Positions 17,602-27,700 of a stretch of DNA of 48,975 nucleotides are shown here, one piece after another; position 1 is the stretch's first letter; each line of letters opens with the position of its first letter. Under the pieces are notes generated by a model. The model was not told where the DNA came from, searched no databases, and was given only the letters and a program-made list of their open reading frames with translations. This DNA comes from Deltaproteobacteria bacterium (GTDB lineage Bacteria > Myxococcota_A > Polyangia > JAAYKL01), in NCBI GenBank assembly GCA_016935665.1, contig JAFGQN010000146.1, forward strand, positions 1 through 48,975. Reading direction: 5' to 3'. A program made the translations under genes and the position numbers.

Positions 17602-18654
17602 TTAATACTCAAATATAAAACCACCGCCGCTTGCGCCCGCGCCATGTCCCATAAATAAAACTGTCATGCCCTTTTGCAGTTTTCCTGTGCTGATGGCTTC
17701 ATTTAAGTTAAGCGGCACCATGGCGGCAACAGTATTCCCGTATTTATGAAAACAGCTGCAACTTTTCGATTCCGGAAGGCCTAGCAACTGCAGCTGCGCT
17801 TTCCAGGCCATGGCGGTCTGGTCGCTGCTGATAAAAAAGTCAATGTCGTCAATGGATTTATTGCAGAGATCAAACAGACGGGATGAGATTATTCGGGTGG
17901 AGTCAATGATGGACTGGTGGATATTCGGACCGTTTGGCATTTGCAGAACGAACGCATGTTCTCCAGTTCCCATTTCTGTTCCCATGGTTTCGGTACCAAA
18001 TGGAATGTATGCAAAATCTCCGATGGATGAATCGGTATAGAAATACCTTCCGAAAAATTTTTGAGTCTCGCTGACTCCATACAATGCGGCCGCGAAGCCA
18101 TCTCCGTTTAAAAATACGGTGCGGGTATCTTTGACCACTTTCGCATTCATATCGATGGCTGTTCGATCGCCGCCCAGCACCAGTACGTAGTCATCCCCTG
18201 CGTTGATGCAGTTCAGCGCCAGTTCGGTTGCGTGAACGAAACCGCTGCAGGCAACCGATATGTCCATTACGGGAATACCGGATGATATGCCTAATCGCTC
18301 CATGACCGACAGACTGGTAGCGGGAATAACCTGGTCACCAGTTAGACGCGCGTATATAATCCTGCTAATCTGGTGTGGCGACACATTGGCGCGCGCCAGA
18401 CATTCTCGGGCGGCCCTTTCCAGGTATACAGAGGGTTTTTTTCCCGGGCTCACATGGCGTCTTTCACTGATGCCAATGGAGTATCGAATGGCGCGATCGG
18501 ATGCGATGAGATTCATCCCCTCAATCATATCCTGATTGCTAACCACCGTACGTGGCATTCCTGCGCCTGTCGTCAGCAACTGGCCAAAGCGCCGATGTCG
18601 AAACGGCCTTGCGGGGGGATAGGTCATGCTGGAGCCAATCATTGTGTCGGTCAT
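17602..18654 (-). CDS. KASIII-like (FabH/OleA superfamily) acyltransferase/condensing enzyme, Cys present, His replaced
   Basis: 350 residues, full KASIII length, last gene of the biosynthetic operon. The nucleophile Cys is present at residue 136 (DISVACSGFVHA). The Asn of the triad is present at 307 (KYGNTVAAMVP). The His motif HQAN is replaced by DQTA (Asp278), so classical decarboxylative condensation would be impaired; a transacylase or a Cys-only acyl-holding role is plausible, as seen in some natural-product KASIII-like enzymes. The C-terminus HGAGASGGGFIFEY matches the family's Gly-rich closing loop. It starts 18 bp after the ACP gene. With the adjacent KASIII-like protein that lacks Cys it may form a heterodimer (inference). 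Confidence 0.88.
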   Translation of the reverse strand: MTDTMIGSSMTYPPARPFRHRRFGQLLTTGAGMPRTVVSNQDMIEGMNLIASDRAIRYSIGISERRHVSPGKKPSVYLERAARECLARANVSPHQISRIIYARLTGDQVIPATSLSVMERLGISSGIPVMDISVACSGFVHATELALNCINAGDDYVLVLGGDRTAIDMNAKVVKDTRTVFLNGDGFAAALYGVSETQKFFGRYFYTDSSIGDFAYIPFGTETMGTEMGTGEHAFVLQMPNGPNIHQSIIDSTRIISSRLFDLCNKSIDDIDFFISSDQTAMAWKAQLQLLGLPESKSCSCFHKYGNTVAAMVPLNLNEAISTGKLQKGMTVLFMGHGAGASGGGFIFEY

Positions 18655-18671
18655 GAACGGACCTTTCCAAT

Positions 18672-18917
18672 CTATGGGTTCTCGATGGCTGTTTTGATTT
18701 GAACCACCAGATTTTTCAAAATCATGTTTTCCTCAGTCGGGTTCATCATTGGAATACCAAATGCCTCGCTGAATTGAAATCCCAGTTCAACCATTGCCAG
18801 GGAATCCGCGCCCAGGTCGTTAACAATATGGCTGTCGGGAGTTGCTTCACCAGGATTCAATCGAAGATAGCTGGTAAGCAGCTCTGCAATTTTTTTAAAA
18901 ATGTCATCGTTGGTCAT
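18672..18917 (-). CDS. Acyl carrier protein (free-standing)
   Basis: 81 residues from ATG 18917, preceded by aggagcaact. A longer frame from 18959 would overlap the upstream gene. The phosphopantetheine site is a standard DSL (NDLGADSLAMVELGFQFSEAFGI) with Ser at about residue 39, preceded by helix I and followed by the acidic helix II/III pattern of ACPs. It lies between the two KASIII-like genes, 9 bp after one and 18 bp before the other, which suggests it carries the acyl group they handle. It is the only carrier domain in the operon with the normal Ser. Confidence 0.92.
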   Translation of the reverse strand: MTNDDIFKKIAELLTSYLRLNPGEATPDSHIVNDLGADSLAMVELGFQFSEAFGIPMMNPTEENMILKNLVVQIKTAIENP

Positions 18918-18925
18918 AGTTGCTC

Positions 18926-19960
18926 CTAAAACTGATAAAGACAACCACCTCCGAGGCACCCTTCGCCCAGGGAGATGATTAATATTTTTTTACCGTCGAT
19001 ATTTTTTTCGCGCGCCTGCCATGTTGCCATTTGCAACGGAATACTGGCAGCCAGAGTGTTGCCGGTTGTAGGTAAAATTGAAATCACTTTCTCTTTGGGA
19101 ATTTCCAGGTGCTGGACAATACTGGACCAGAGAGGCAGATTCATTTGGTTAATGAAAAACATATCCACTTCATCGGCTCTGCATTGGGCGTTGTTGAGTA
19201 GAACATGCATTGTATGGCAGGCCGCCTCCTTATAGAATGCTTCAGCGTTTCGCAGATTACCAACTGCGAATAAATCCAGTTTACGTTCATTAAGGAAGCC
19301 AGGGACAAAATGGTAAAAATCCACACCATGGTGTAATTGACTCAGTTGCGAATTGCTGAATTCATAATGCGCAAGCATGTGTCGGCGTTCGCTGGCCCTT
19401 AAAAGCACTGCCGCTGATGCGTCGCCATATAAGAATGCGGTGCGGGAATCATTGGGATTCATGAGCCGCTGGTGCACACCTCCGGACACAATCAGGATGG
19501 TCTCGTCTCCGGCGTCCAGGCAGTGCGCAGCCGTGAGCAGCGCCTGCAAAAATCCGTTTGAGCCACCGTCGATGTCCATGGTTTGAACAGCCATCTGTAT
19601 ATTCAACTTTCGCTGCATCATAGTGGATGTGGGAGGGAGGATTCTGTCTCCCAACAGTTTGTTCACCATGATTTTGGATAGCGCATTGACATTGGCCCCC
19701 GCCTTTTCAATGCATTTGCGCGCGGCAAACGACAACACGTCTGAATCGGTGTGGTTTTTATCTGCAATGTGCCGCGATTTAACGCCGGTTGATTGCGTGA
19801 TGATTTTATCCACCAGCGACAACCCGTTTTCAGAAATCAGTTGCGCTGTTGTCTTTTGCGTCATGGGCAGGTGCGCTGCTGTTGCCACAATTTCGAAATA
19901 ACCACTGTCCAGATGTGTGGATGGGGGGGGATATACGAAATTCGATTGAACCTGTGTCAT
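18926..19960 (-). CDS. KASIII-like protein lacking the catalytic Cys and His
   Basis: 344 residues of FabH-like fold: ITQSTGVKSRHIADKNHTDSD, SKIMVNKLLGDRILPPTS, FLYGDASAAVLL and a closing LGEGCLGGGCLYQF. Where FabH has the Cys (A-C-S-G), this protein reads DGGSNGF, so Ser134 (codon TCA at 19559-19561) sits at the nucleophile position. The His motif HQAN reads NQMN (Asn271), while the Asn motif TTGNTLAASIP is kept (Asn301). Loss of both nucleophile and His makes independent condensation unlikely. It resembles the inactive partner in heterodimeric KASIII systems such as PqsB/PqsC; the comparison is functional, not a claim of close homology. It starts 27 bp after the hydrolase gene. Confidence 0.87.
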   Translation of the reverse strand: MTQVQSNFVYPPPSTHLDSGYFEIVATAAHLPMTQKTTAQLISENGLSLVDKIITQSTGVKSRHIADKNHTDSDVLSFAARKCIEKAGANVNALSKIMVNKLLGDRILPPTSTMMQRKLNIQMAVQTMDIDGGSNGFLQALLTAAHCLDAGDETILIVSGGVHQRLMNPNDSRTAFLYGDASAAVLLRASERRHMLAHYEFSNSQLSQLHHGVDFYHFVPGFLNERKLDLFAVGNLRNAEAFYKEAACHTMHVLLNNAQCRADEVDMFFINQMNLPLWSSIVQHLEIPKEKVISILPTTGNTLAASIPLQMATWQAREKNIDGKKILIISLGEGCLGGGCLYQF

Positions 19961-19987
19961 TGTTTGGCCTGAGTCATTGTTTGATTG

Positions 19988-20962
19988 TTATACCGTTCCA
20001 TTGTTTTGCCAAAATTGTACAATGTCGTTTGCGACACGCGGTACCCGAAGCATATTCAAATGTCCGGATTTGTATTCAATTGTATTTGTTAATTGCCAAC
20101 GGCTCACCAGGGTCCTGTATAACTCTGGGGAAGTCACTAAATCGTATGAACCGTAGGCCATAAAAATTCTCTTCACAGGTGTCCTGGGTGCCGACCATGC
20201 CACCGGCTCAAAGCTGCGGTATGCTTTTCTCAGCTGCTGGATTTCGTATCCGGCGTTTAAGTAATCCGCTTTGATGGTTTTGCAAAGGGGAGAGTCCCAC
20301 ACAATTTCAGAAAGGGACACCGCTGGATTCAGAGCGACAATTGCATCCTCCAAACGCTGAAACGCGCCGTAGATCAACGCCACAGCCCCTCCCATGCTGA
20401 ATCCGCCCACGATGACAGGCAACGAACTACTGCATGCGATCCATTCTCTTACCAGATGCAAATCGTAGACGGCCTGCTTGAAGGCGTTGCGGGTTCTCTC
20501 AAAATAGGCGCTCCAGAAATATTCACCACTGAATACAGATTTTGCCGGCATTCGTTCGTAATGATACGGCATGGTGCACAGATACACATTGACGCCCAGT
20601 CGCGTCAGATTGCTGAACAGAAAGTGGTAAATCTCGCGATTCTCTTCGAATAGTCCATGGTAAAACACCAGATTGACCACAGGGCTCCCGCTTAAAAATG
20701 CTTGAACGGAAAACATTTGGTTTTCGACGTGATTTCCTTGAACAAGAGATTCGAAAAGCATCTCCGTCGACGACGATTGAACGGGCGCCATGCCATGGCC
20801 AAAGGCACGGGCCAGAGTGTCTTGATACTGGGGCCAATCTTTAAATAACGGCTCCGGAAAATCGATGCCCGTGTCTGGGAAATGATGCACTTTTTCCAGT
20901 TTTTCAGACAAAAGCTTGTCAAGCGTGATCTGATCGACAAATCTGGAACTGGATTCTTTCAT
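19988..20962 (-). CDS. Alpha/beta hydrolase
   Basis: 324 residues from ATG 20962, which overlaps the phosphopantetheinyl transferase stop as ATGA and follows a ggagg site. The longer frame from 21175 runs inside the neighbouring gene and is rejected. The triad is complete: Ser189 in GFSMGG, Asp274 in YGSYDLV, and His301 in SGHLNML. The oxyanion region is VVNLVFYHGLFEE. Resemblance is to the ABHD18-type of carboxylester hydrolase. Inside the polyketide operon it could release the product from its carrier or edit aberrant acyl chains. No thioesterase domain exists in the megasynthase, which favours a release role (inference). Confidence 0.88.
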   Translation of the reverse strand: MKESSSRFVDQITLDKLLSEKLEKVHHFPDTGIDFPEPLFKDWPQYQDTLARAFGHGMAPVQSSSTEMLFESLVQGNHVENQMFSVQAFLSGSPVVNLVFYHGLFEENREIYHFLFSNLTRLGVNVYLCTMPYHYERMPAKSVFSGEYFWSAYFERTRNAFKQAVYDLHLVREWIACSSSLPVIVGGFSMGGAVALIYGAFQRLEDAIVALNPAVSLSEIVWDSPLCKTIKADYLNAGYEIQQLRKAYRSFEPVAWSAPRTPVKRIFMAYGSYDLVTSPELYRTLVSRWQLTNTIEYKSGHLNMLRVPRVANDIVQFWQNNGTV

Positions 20963-21714
20963 TTGTCTGCCTCCGTCTCTTTGAAAAAGGACAGACTCAC
21001 CGCATAGCGTTCCATCACAAACGAATGAAGCGAAAAATGGTTGTCTGTAGTCAGTGCCAAAATGGACTTGAAAGGGATTTGTGCCCCCTTGCCCAGAAGT
21101 TTGCTGATGGCCTCTTTTCGTGTCCAGAGGATATGCAGGTTCACATTGGGATGCCTTGAACCGTTGTGAATCCACTCGCGCTCTTTGGGTGAAAAAAAAT
21201 ATCGTTCCAGCGAAGACGGACGGCGTTCCATATATTCAAGGTCAACACCGCATGGACGATGACTGACACAGGCCAGTGCAATATCATTGGCATGTGAAAT
21301 GCTCAGGTGTAAATGGGGAAACTGATCAAATTCCGGTTTCCCATCCGGGGTTCGCAAAATGGAAAGCTGCTTTTCCAATGTATTGGGCTGTAATCGTCGG
21401 GCGGCGCGTTTGGCGGCCAGACTGCCCGAAAGCCGACTGTGACGACGTGCCGCGCTGCGAATATCGCCCAATTGAGCTTTTTCCGAAGATGACAGCAAAT
21501 GTGCGACATCCATTTCGTGTCGACTACATACGGGCTCGGTTTCCACCGCACAATTCAATCTGCGAAATAACAACTGAAACTGCTTCCAGTCCGACAAATA
21601 TGTGACGTCATCGTTATTTCGCTCGACGTGTGACGGAGTGGCAACGGATTTCGATTGGCCGCAGCACCCATATTCATCGTCATGCATCATATGTGTTGGT
21701 GTCGTGCTGTTCAT
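20959..21714 (-). CDS. 4'-phosphopantetheinyl transferase, Sfp type
   Basis: 251 residues. The two signature motifs are present: CGVDLEYMER (Mg/CoA-binding GxDxE, residues about 155-164) and FSPKEREW / LWTRKEAISKLLGKG (WxxKEAxxKxxG, residues about 196-210). SISH at 138-141 is the P2-like motif. Size agrees with Sfp-type enzymes. It transfers phosphopantetheine from CoA to carrier-protein Ser residues; its position between the megasynthase (6 bp) and hydrolase (overlap) indicates it serves this pathway. Whether it can also modify the Thr-type carrier domains of the megasynthase is an open question. The N-terminal 30 residues are polar with no clear role. Confidence 0.9.
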   Translation of the reverse strand: MNSTTPTHMMHDDEYGCCGQSKSVATPSHVERNNDDVTYLSDWKQFQLLFRRLNCAVETEPVCSRHEMDVAHLLSSSEKAQLGDIRSAARRHSRLSGSLAAKRAARRLQPNTLEKQLSILRTPDGKPEFDQFPHLHLSISHANDIALACVSHRPCGVDLEYMERRPSSLERYFFSPKEREWIHNGSRHPNVNLHILWTRKEAISKLLGKGAQIPFKSILALTTDNHFSLHSFVMERYAVSLSFFKETEADK

Positions 21715-21719
21715 GTCTG

Positions 21720-24700
21720 CTACACGATTTTTCTGAATTCACACTCATACGCAATTGCACAGATTTCATTTTTGTCATTCAGCAGAAAAATGTCGTAAAC
21801 AAAGCGATCGGTCTGCTGTGATACAAGCCTTACATAATTTTTGTACCGTACCGGTGAATCGCATTTGTTGTAAATAGCAAATTTTCTGGCGCCACAGGGG
21901 AGGTGAACTTTTCCCGTTTTTATCACCGTGTGAACGACGCCCGCCTGATGAATGGAATCCATCAGACAGAAATTGATGATGAGTTTGTCAAGCGGGTATT
22001 TGGGATGCGTCAGCTGTTCCATGGGAAAGCCATAATCCCGCATGAGTGCCACATCGCTCCATTGGTACTTCAATCCAGTTGTGTCGGCGCCCTCTCGTTT
22101 AAAATCGTGAAACAGATTGCCAAAGATCACATTTTGCGGCAACTGCTCGATGCCTGCAAACACAGAAAAATGATCCCCGGAGTGTGTCCATCCAGGTTCT
22201 GTCCAGACCGACTCGAATGACGGTGCCGGTTCAGGCAGACCGCTGACGTCGGCACTGCAATACTCGCGTGTCTCGGAAAAAAGCCGGCCCGTGATTTCCG
22301 AATAGATTTTCATGGGCACGGGGGTAAACGGGTCGTTTGCGTCCATGGCTGATGCAACGTCAATAAAAATGTCCCGCGGTTTTTCGCATGACAGCTTGAA
22401 GGCATCGTTAAAGGTCAGATTGTTATAGCAAATACCGTTACCAAAGGGGTACTTCCAGCAATGGATTTCTGCCATCATTTCCAAATATCCAACGCCGGGC
22501 AGCAGCGGTGTATCAAGTAAACGATGCTGGTTCAACCATTCGTCGTGACGCACATCCAGCGTTTTAAAAAATCGGTGCCCGCTTTGCGTCTTTTCCACAC
22601 GATCCACAACGGGTTTGGGAAAACTGTTTTGGCAACGCCATTTGGCATCCAGCATGTCTCCCAATCCCTGGTGAATCACCTGCACCGACGGGCCGTCGTT
22701 TTGCGTCATCAATGACACGGCCACTGAGGTTCCCTGCGACGGAAGGATGAAATGAAGCCCAATTTTTTCGGCATTTTCTCTGACATAACTGTTTCGCCAC
22801 GCCATTCCCGTCTTAGCCCATCCCGACCAGGCAATACTTCGTGCCAGCAGAGTGGGGTGCTGCTGCTGCAATTCCAGCGTAATAAAATTGAGATATGCGT
22901 TGGCGGCCGAATAATCTGTTTGCGCCGCGTTGCCAAAAATTCCAGAAATTGATGAGAAGCATATCCACAATTTGAGTTTTTCAAGTGCAATATGCGACAA
23001 TAGATTTTGTGCTCCCACAACCTTGGGAGTGACGACCCGCAAGAATTCTGATTTGGTTTTTTTATCCAGCATGGCGCTGTTTTCGACACCCGCCCCATGT
23101 AATATACCGGTAATATCTCCCCAATTGTTTTTCACTTTATCCAGAGCGGATTTTACATCGTGCGAATGGGTTACATCGCAGTTCAGGTACATTACCTCAG
23201 CACCGGCATCTTTCAGTATTTGAATATTCTGCTGCAATTCACGCTGTTTCAGTGCGTGCAAAAAGGCGTTCTCCACATCCACGGGTCGGACTCTTCCCAA
23301 CTCATTTTTCAGTCTCTGGTAAATTTCTGCTTTTCGCAATGCGTGATTTGGCTCATCCCAGTCGTTTGACAGATAATTTTCATCACAAAGCACTGTTCTG
23401 CCCATCAATGCGATTTTGCACGGGTATTTTTTTGCAAAGGCAACAGCTGTTCGCGCGGTAATCCCGGTGGCGCCTGTTACCAAAAGAACATCTGATGATT
23501 CCCAGCTGGGGATACCCGCCTGTGTCGCGCCACCCACAATCTGCTGCGATGCGATTTCGGCCGATGAAACTACCTTCCAAAAGGTCAACTTTTCATCATA
23601 CAATTCCAGCATTGCCGCTTCGGGTTGCGCCGCACACACTTCAATAGCGGTGTCCACAAGCCTTTGTGTGATATCACAATCGGATTCGGAGGTCATCACA
23701 GCCCAGTAGGGCATATCCCACTCTTTCGATAGAGCCTGATAAAAACCCGTTAACGCCCCATGCAAAGCGGTGCGATATCCCAGTGAGAGAATGGCGTTCG
23801 GTTTGAAGTCTGCGGCGGCTTTGGCAAACTCGAAACGACATTCAAGTTGGCGGGAAATATCCTGCGCCGGTTTCATTGCAGATATGTCCAGCCAAGTGGT
23901 GTCCTGCGCGGCATCCAATGTTTTTCGCTTCAGTGTTTCCAGTGTATTGGTTAATGCAGTACTGGATATGTCGGCGAGAATTACCTCACTGCAGCGATTC
24001 GAAAGTACAGCTGTCCACTTTTTAAAGTCTTCTGCGGCTTCTCCAATTACAACCAGTTTGTTACCGGTGAGCTGTCTTGGGGCTTCACCGCTTTTTTCCA
24101 TTATATTTGATGCCGGTTCTCTAACGATGAAGTGTCGCAGCAACGGTTTTTGTGATTCGGCCGATGCTGTTGATAAATCCGGTGCGCCCGTATTCGTTGC
24201 CTCTGGCGCATCCGGCATATCTTTTGATGTCGATGGGGCGCCCTCATTGGCAAATCCCTCAAACAGAGAGATCCATGACGCCAAAGTGGGGTAGGCGGCA
24301 ATCTGGAATTCAATTTCTTCGGCGATGCCCAGCGTTTCACTCAATGTGCTGAGAATCGTAGCCTGTTTAACCGTATCGATACCCAAATCGTTTTCCACTT
24401 CCATGTCGGCTTCGAGCATTTCCGGGGCGTAACCCGTAATTTCAGAAACGGTTTCAAAAACCAGTTGTGAAATACGTTTTCTAACTGACGTGTTGACAGC
24501 GGCCATGGAAACAGGAGACGCGGATGGCACGTTTGAAACGGGGAAGGTGTTGATCACCGCTACTTGTGCCTGAACCGCCTCATCAGATGATGCGATTCCC
24601 ATGGCTTTGGAAGGGGCATTTGTTTTTTGGGATACCGACGCACCACTTAGCCCCGCAAACAAATCAATCCATGATGCGAGCGTGGGATACGCGGCAATCT

Positions 24701-27700
24701 GGAATTCAAATTCGTCAGCGACTTTGAGCTTTTCACCTATCATGCTGAGAATAGTGGCCTGTTTCACCGTGTCGATACCGAGATCGTTTTCCACTTCCAT
24801 ATCGGCTTCAAGCATTTCGGGGGCGTACCCTGTAATATCGGACACAACTGAAAACACCATTTCCTGCAACTGATTTCGGCTTAAGGGGGTGGAGGCGTTA
24901 TCTGTGATCTGCAGTGTTACCAGCGGCGGAGACTGCGGTCGCGTCGATTCGGACGTGTCAGGCGCCTGTGAAAGGGGACTGGGACGACTGGGAGATTGTC
25001 GCACATCTATGCCTGTGGTGTTCACGATAGCACCTGGACGATTGTCTTTTATGCGCAACAATCGCCCTTCCAGTTCCAATGCGGCATTTTCGTCGCCGGA
25101 CACCATGCGCAACCATTGAAAATATCGTTCCGGATCGTCAATTCGCTTGTCGTTTCCGGCATCCAGCGGATTCTGTGCAGTAGCGTCGATGACGGCATCG
25201 CCAAATTTGCGCAGCAGAATATAGTTGCCCTGCGACCCAAATCCCGCAGCCATTCTCAATGCAAAGTGACATTCATGGGGGCCACCGGCACTTAACTTCA
25301 GTCCTGCCAATTTGGGATCGGGTACTTTAAAATTGACTACCGGTGGTATTCGACCGCTTTCCAATGCCCGAGCGGCAACCACATCCTCAATGGATGCCCC
25401 CATGGTATGACCGGTCATCCCTTTGGTATTGGTGACCAGCACATTTCGGTAGTCGTCCCCAAACACGTGGCGCAACGAAACCGCTTCCGCTTCGGAACAG
25501 CCGCCGCGAGCCGGAGTGTACGTCTCGTGAGAAACGTATATCAAATCACTGCTGAGGGCCTTCAGATCCAATTGATATTGCTGTGCCATTTCATCCAGGA
25601 ATACTTTGAGTTCGTCCGCGTACATGGGAACGTTCAGTCGTGCATGGTGACCGGCGGTATTGAACACGTGGGAACCCAGCAATTCGCACACAGGCCGAAC
25701 CCCGCGTTTTTGAACTTCATCGAGTCGTTCAATCACAATCGCCACCGCGCCCGCGCTCATGATCATGCCGTTGCGACGCTGGTCAAACGGCAGTGCTGCA
25801 TCGCGCACATCGGACTCGCAACTGGCGGCGCCGGTGCTTAAAAAGCCCGCTCCCAGATACGGAAGACTCAGCTCTGAAGTGGCGTCGTCGGCGCCCAGAA
25901 TAAGCATACGGTCCACGCGTCCGGATGCGATCATATCCTGTGATAAAGTTACCGCAGTGCAGGTGGATGAACATGCTGCATTGATTTGGAAGTTGGGACC
26001 CAGGGCCTGAACATACTGTGCGAGTCGATTGTTGGCCAGCGCTGAAATCTGATTTATAAACTGATGGTTGAACCGGAATATCGCCTCGTCCGTTTTGGCA
26101 AGCTGCAGAGTTGATTGATTTTCAATGAACCAGTCGGTGAGGACATTTTTGGCTTTGTCATCCTGAATCAATGGGAGCAGTTGGTGATAGAACGCCATCT
26201 GTTTTGTTTTGCCCGCGCCCGCAAATTTGTGATTCAGGTGTCGGGTGACCTCTGCCAGCACGGTTTCCACCATGGGAAACCCGTGCGCAAATATGACGCC
26301 TGTACGCCTTTGCATTTCTTTGGGAATAACCCAGCGATCCGGCAGCAGACCGCCGGAGGACGTTTTGGTGTAGTGATGAATCAGAGGAATACGCGCGTCT
26401 CTCAAGGCTTCGAACCCGGCGGCCACCGCATGCAAAATGGCCTGATTCATCTGAGACACTTCGTCTTCGTCAATCCGATAGTCTCTCAATGCGTCTATCT
26501 GACCCATTTTTCCCGCCAGCTGTATCACGTCTCCAATAGTGTTCAGCAAGTGAAATACGGGTCCCTGTGCGGTTTTTTCAACTTTGCTGACATTAAGCGA
26601 TGCCAACCGGGATTTGTCGGTGACGGTCAGCGCTTCGATAAAGTTATGACCCTCAAACAGCTGATTGAAGTTGTCATCGCGGAAACTTTTTTTGTACGAT
26701 CCTGGCAATCCCACTGATACGCCGCTATATACAATTGCGGGCGCCATGGTTTGCGAAACAGATTTTGAAATGGAAGGCTGAGGCATTGTTTTCGGTGGCC
26801 TGGCCGACGTCATGGTCAGCGGTGGCACATACTGGACTGGAACACCTGCTGCGAAACAGGCTCCCAGACAACATTGGATTCCATCCAGATCGGATTTTTT
26901 TTGGGGATTGGTTGGGATTACAGATACATCGCGACCTTTCAGGGTGGCACGTGTCAATTGGGTCAACACCTGGTTTGGTCCGACTTCCACAAAAAGACGT
27001 ACACCCTGCGCCGCCATCTTTTCGATGGACCCCATAAAGTTCACCGGACCGGTAATTTGCTTAAAGAGCGTATCTCTGATTTCGGCGTCATCGTTGCTGT
27101 AAAATTCACACGTCTGATTGGCGAACACAGGGACTTTGCCCTGGCTGAATGTTACATTGGATAAATCGCGTTGATACTGCTCGGCGGCCGGGCGAACCAC
27201 TGGAGAATGAAACGCATGACTCACATTCAGCACAACATACCGCACTTTCTGCGTATCCAGAAAACTCAAAAACGCATCCATATCTGAGGTGAATCCGCTA
27301 ACAATCAGCTGTTTTGGACTGTTGAGATTGGCCAGCACCACATTGGTTTGAGATTGCGCCAGAAGTGCATCGAGTTTTTCCCGCGTGGTTTTCACCGCTG
27401 CCATTTTTCCAAAGTCCACTGTGCCATCATCTTGATTTGGCCCCATTTCCACAAATCTGCGGCTGCGATAGTCCATGAGTTTGAGGGCATTTTCCAAATC
27501 CAGATAACCACCCGCCAGCAACGCGGAAATCTCGCCGGCACTGTGCCCCGCCATGCGACTGGCGGTCACCCCATGCTGCCTTAGTATGTCGTTGCACAGG
27601 ATACTGCCATACAAAAGAGCGGGGTGCGTGTTGCGGGTATTTTTCAACAGAGCTGTGGTTTCTTCTTCGCCGCGTTGTTTTGAAGAAATCAAATCACTTA

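Noticed and set aside
17602-19960. Polyketide beta-branching (HMG-synthase) cassette
   Set aside because: The ACP plus a Cys-to-Ser KS is suggestive, but both KS-like proteins are FabH-type and no enoyl-CoA hydratase-like genes are present.
20959-21175. Upstream extension of the hydrolase and 31030-31156 extension of the aminotransferase
   Set aside because: Both lie wholly inside the preceding gene; the downstream ATGs have ATGA coupling or immediate spacing to the stop.
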